A stretch of DNA of 64,000 bases from Periplaneta americana (Eukaryota; Arthropoda; Insecta; Blattodea; Blattidae). Position 1 is the first letter of the stretch. The number at the start of each line of letters is the position of its first letter. The stretch is from the NCBI RefSeq assembly GCF_040183065.1, contig NC_091117.1:122098226-122162225 (forward strand), in the 5' to 3' direction. The translations under genes were made by a program, and so were the position numbers. Under the pieces are notes generated by a model. It saw only the letters and a program-made list of their open reading frames with translations, had not been told where the DNA came from and made no database searches. Of the stretch, positions 63,004 to 64,000 are shown one piece after another.

Positions 63004-64000
63004 CAGTCGACCTGTACAGTAGGGCTTATCGAAAAGAAATTCCGAAATTCAAAACGTAAGGGTGTACAAAAGTTGTCTTGTAATCTCTACTATAACCAGT
63101 AAAAAAACTAGGTCTCTGATTACATTTTTCACCGAGCCGCAGGAGATCAAAATATTATCATATAGGTCTAACTAAATTAAAATTTGTAGGCCTATTTATT
63201 ATTTTCACAATTATTTGGTGCATAGTCAATGGGGCTCAAGTCACTTTTTTCTACAATTTTTGGTTTCTGAAAAGCTATTAAAAAGAAAAATTTAAGTTTT
63301 CATTTGGTATTTCCGATTTTTGTCTGAGTGGAATGCAAGTCATAATACAATAAAATGACAATTTTGCCTTAAGGATTATTTTCTAACATTTTGTCGATAT
63401 TAACGGTTATGTCAACATATGCCCTTAGTATCATCACTATATGATGTACTGGAGAAATATTATGTTTGCCACTTAAGATATTTATGCGTCTGTACTTAAA
63501 CTAACAGGTGATAATGGGGAAGTTTGTAAGATTTGAATTTCCACTGTTGTTAAATTCTAGAATATGAAAGAATAGCATTAACGAGTTACTGAAAGTGTTG
63601 TTAAGATGTTTTATAATAGAAAGAAAATGATTCTTCTTGTACAAAAGCAATAAAGGTAGATAAATGTTTTAATAGGAGTATTTTCTGTAAATATTTCTGT
63701 TTTTAATATAAAATAGGCAATTGACTCGCTCTATAGATTAAAATCAAATTAAATCATGATTTTAGTGACTGATAGACCTATTATTATCTACTATATACAG
63801 GGACATCATTTTATTTTTACTAACATTTTTAATATTAACTTGTCTATACCTTTAGAGAACCGGACACACCGCTTGCTCCCCCCTCCAAGACTGGAGTTCG
63901 ATGATACTGGCGTAAAACACAAATCACTCTACTAGGTATAGGAAGGAAGAAAAGTAGTTCATCCATTTACGTAAATTAGGAAATATCGCGATTTTGAGTT
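63004..64000. other. No identified feature
   Basis: AT-rich sequence without ORFs or visible inverted or direct repeats. Confidence 0.45.

Overview
The window looks like a large, AT-rich, repeat-crowded insect genome. The evidence is spliceosomal introns of about 4 kb, an animal SLC22-type transporter gene, tRNA-derived SINEs, and many nested hAT, mariner, Harbinger, LINE and Penelope-type elements. The dense SINE complement and repeat style suggest a cockroach- or termite-like (Blattodea) genome; that is an inference, not something I could test.

Region 1-20,000 carries the only host gene I can support: the last five exons of an organic-cation-transporter-like (SLC22) gene on the + strand (2153-2306, 6257-6366, 10443-10657, 14178-14359, 18426-18587). 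The splice phases join into one 273-codon reading frame. Its 5' half lies upstream of the window. The introns hold a 69-bp satellite array split by a SINE (upstream of the first exon), a 2.5-kb foldback element with a smaller palindrome inside it, several MITEs, and non-LTR retrotransposon fragments.

Region 20,000-37,000 is a graveyard of nested DNA transposons: a SINE inside a Harbinger relic inside another TIR element; a decayed hAT with its BED-finger transposase in two exons; several non-autonomous hATs, two with exact 8-bp target-site duplications (TSDs); and a fresh 2198-bp hAT at 32031-34228.

Region 37,000-46,000 is a nearly intact non-LTR retrotransposon (LINE) on the - strand, with ORF1, and ORF2 carrying endonuclease, RT and a zinc motif with one frameshift. 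A second, apparently identical copy of the 2198-bp hAT sits in its 3' UTR. The LINE is bracketed by a 474-bp direct repeat whose borders fall exactly at its poly(A) end and its 5' end, which would be an extraordinarily long target-site duplication.

Region 46,000-54,600 holds more hAT relics, one inserted in a microsatellite inside another, plus a TA-flanked element with a small helix-turn-helix-like ORF. Region 54,689-60,462 is a mariner relic split by a Penelope-like element. That element has RT plus GIY-YIG coding, tandem and inverted pseudo-LTRs, an 11-bp TSD, and three hammerhead-ribozyme-like motifs. Related hammerhead-like motifs with the same architecture occur at 2939-2981 and, as an inverted pair, at 5155-5190 and 5575-5610. 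Region 60,500-63,000 has another non-autonomous hAT carrying a SINE and a MITE, and a further TIR element. The last kilobase shows nothing I can identify.
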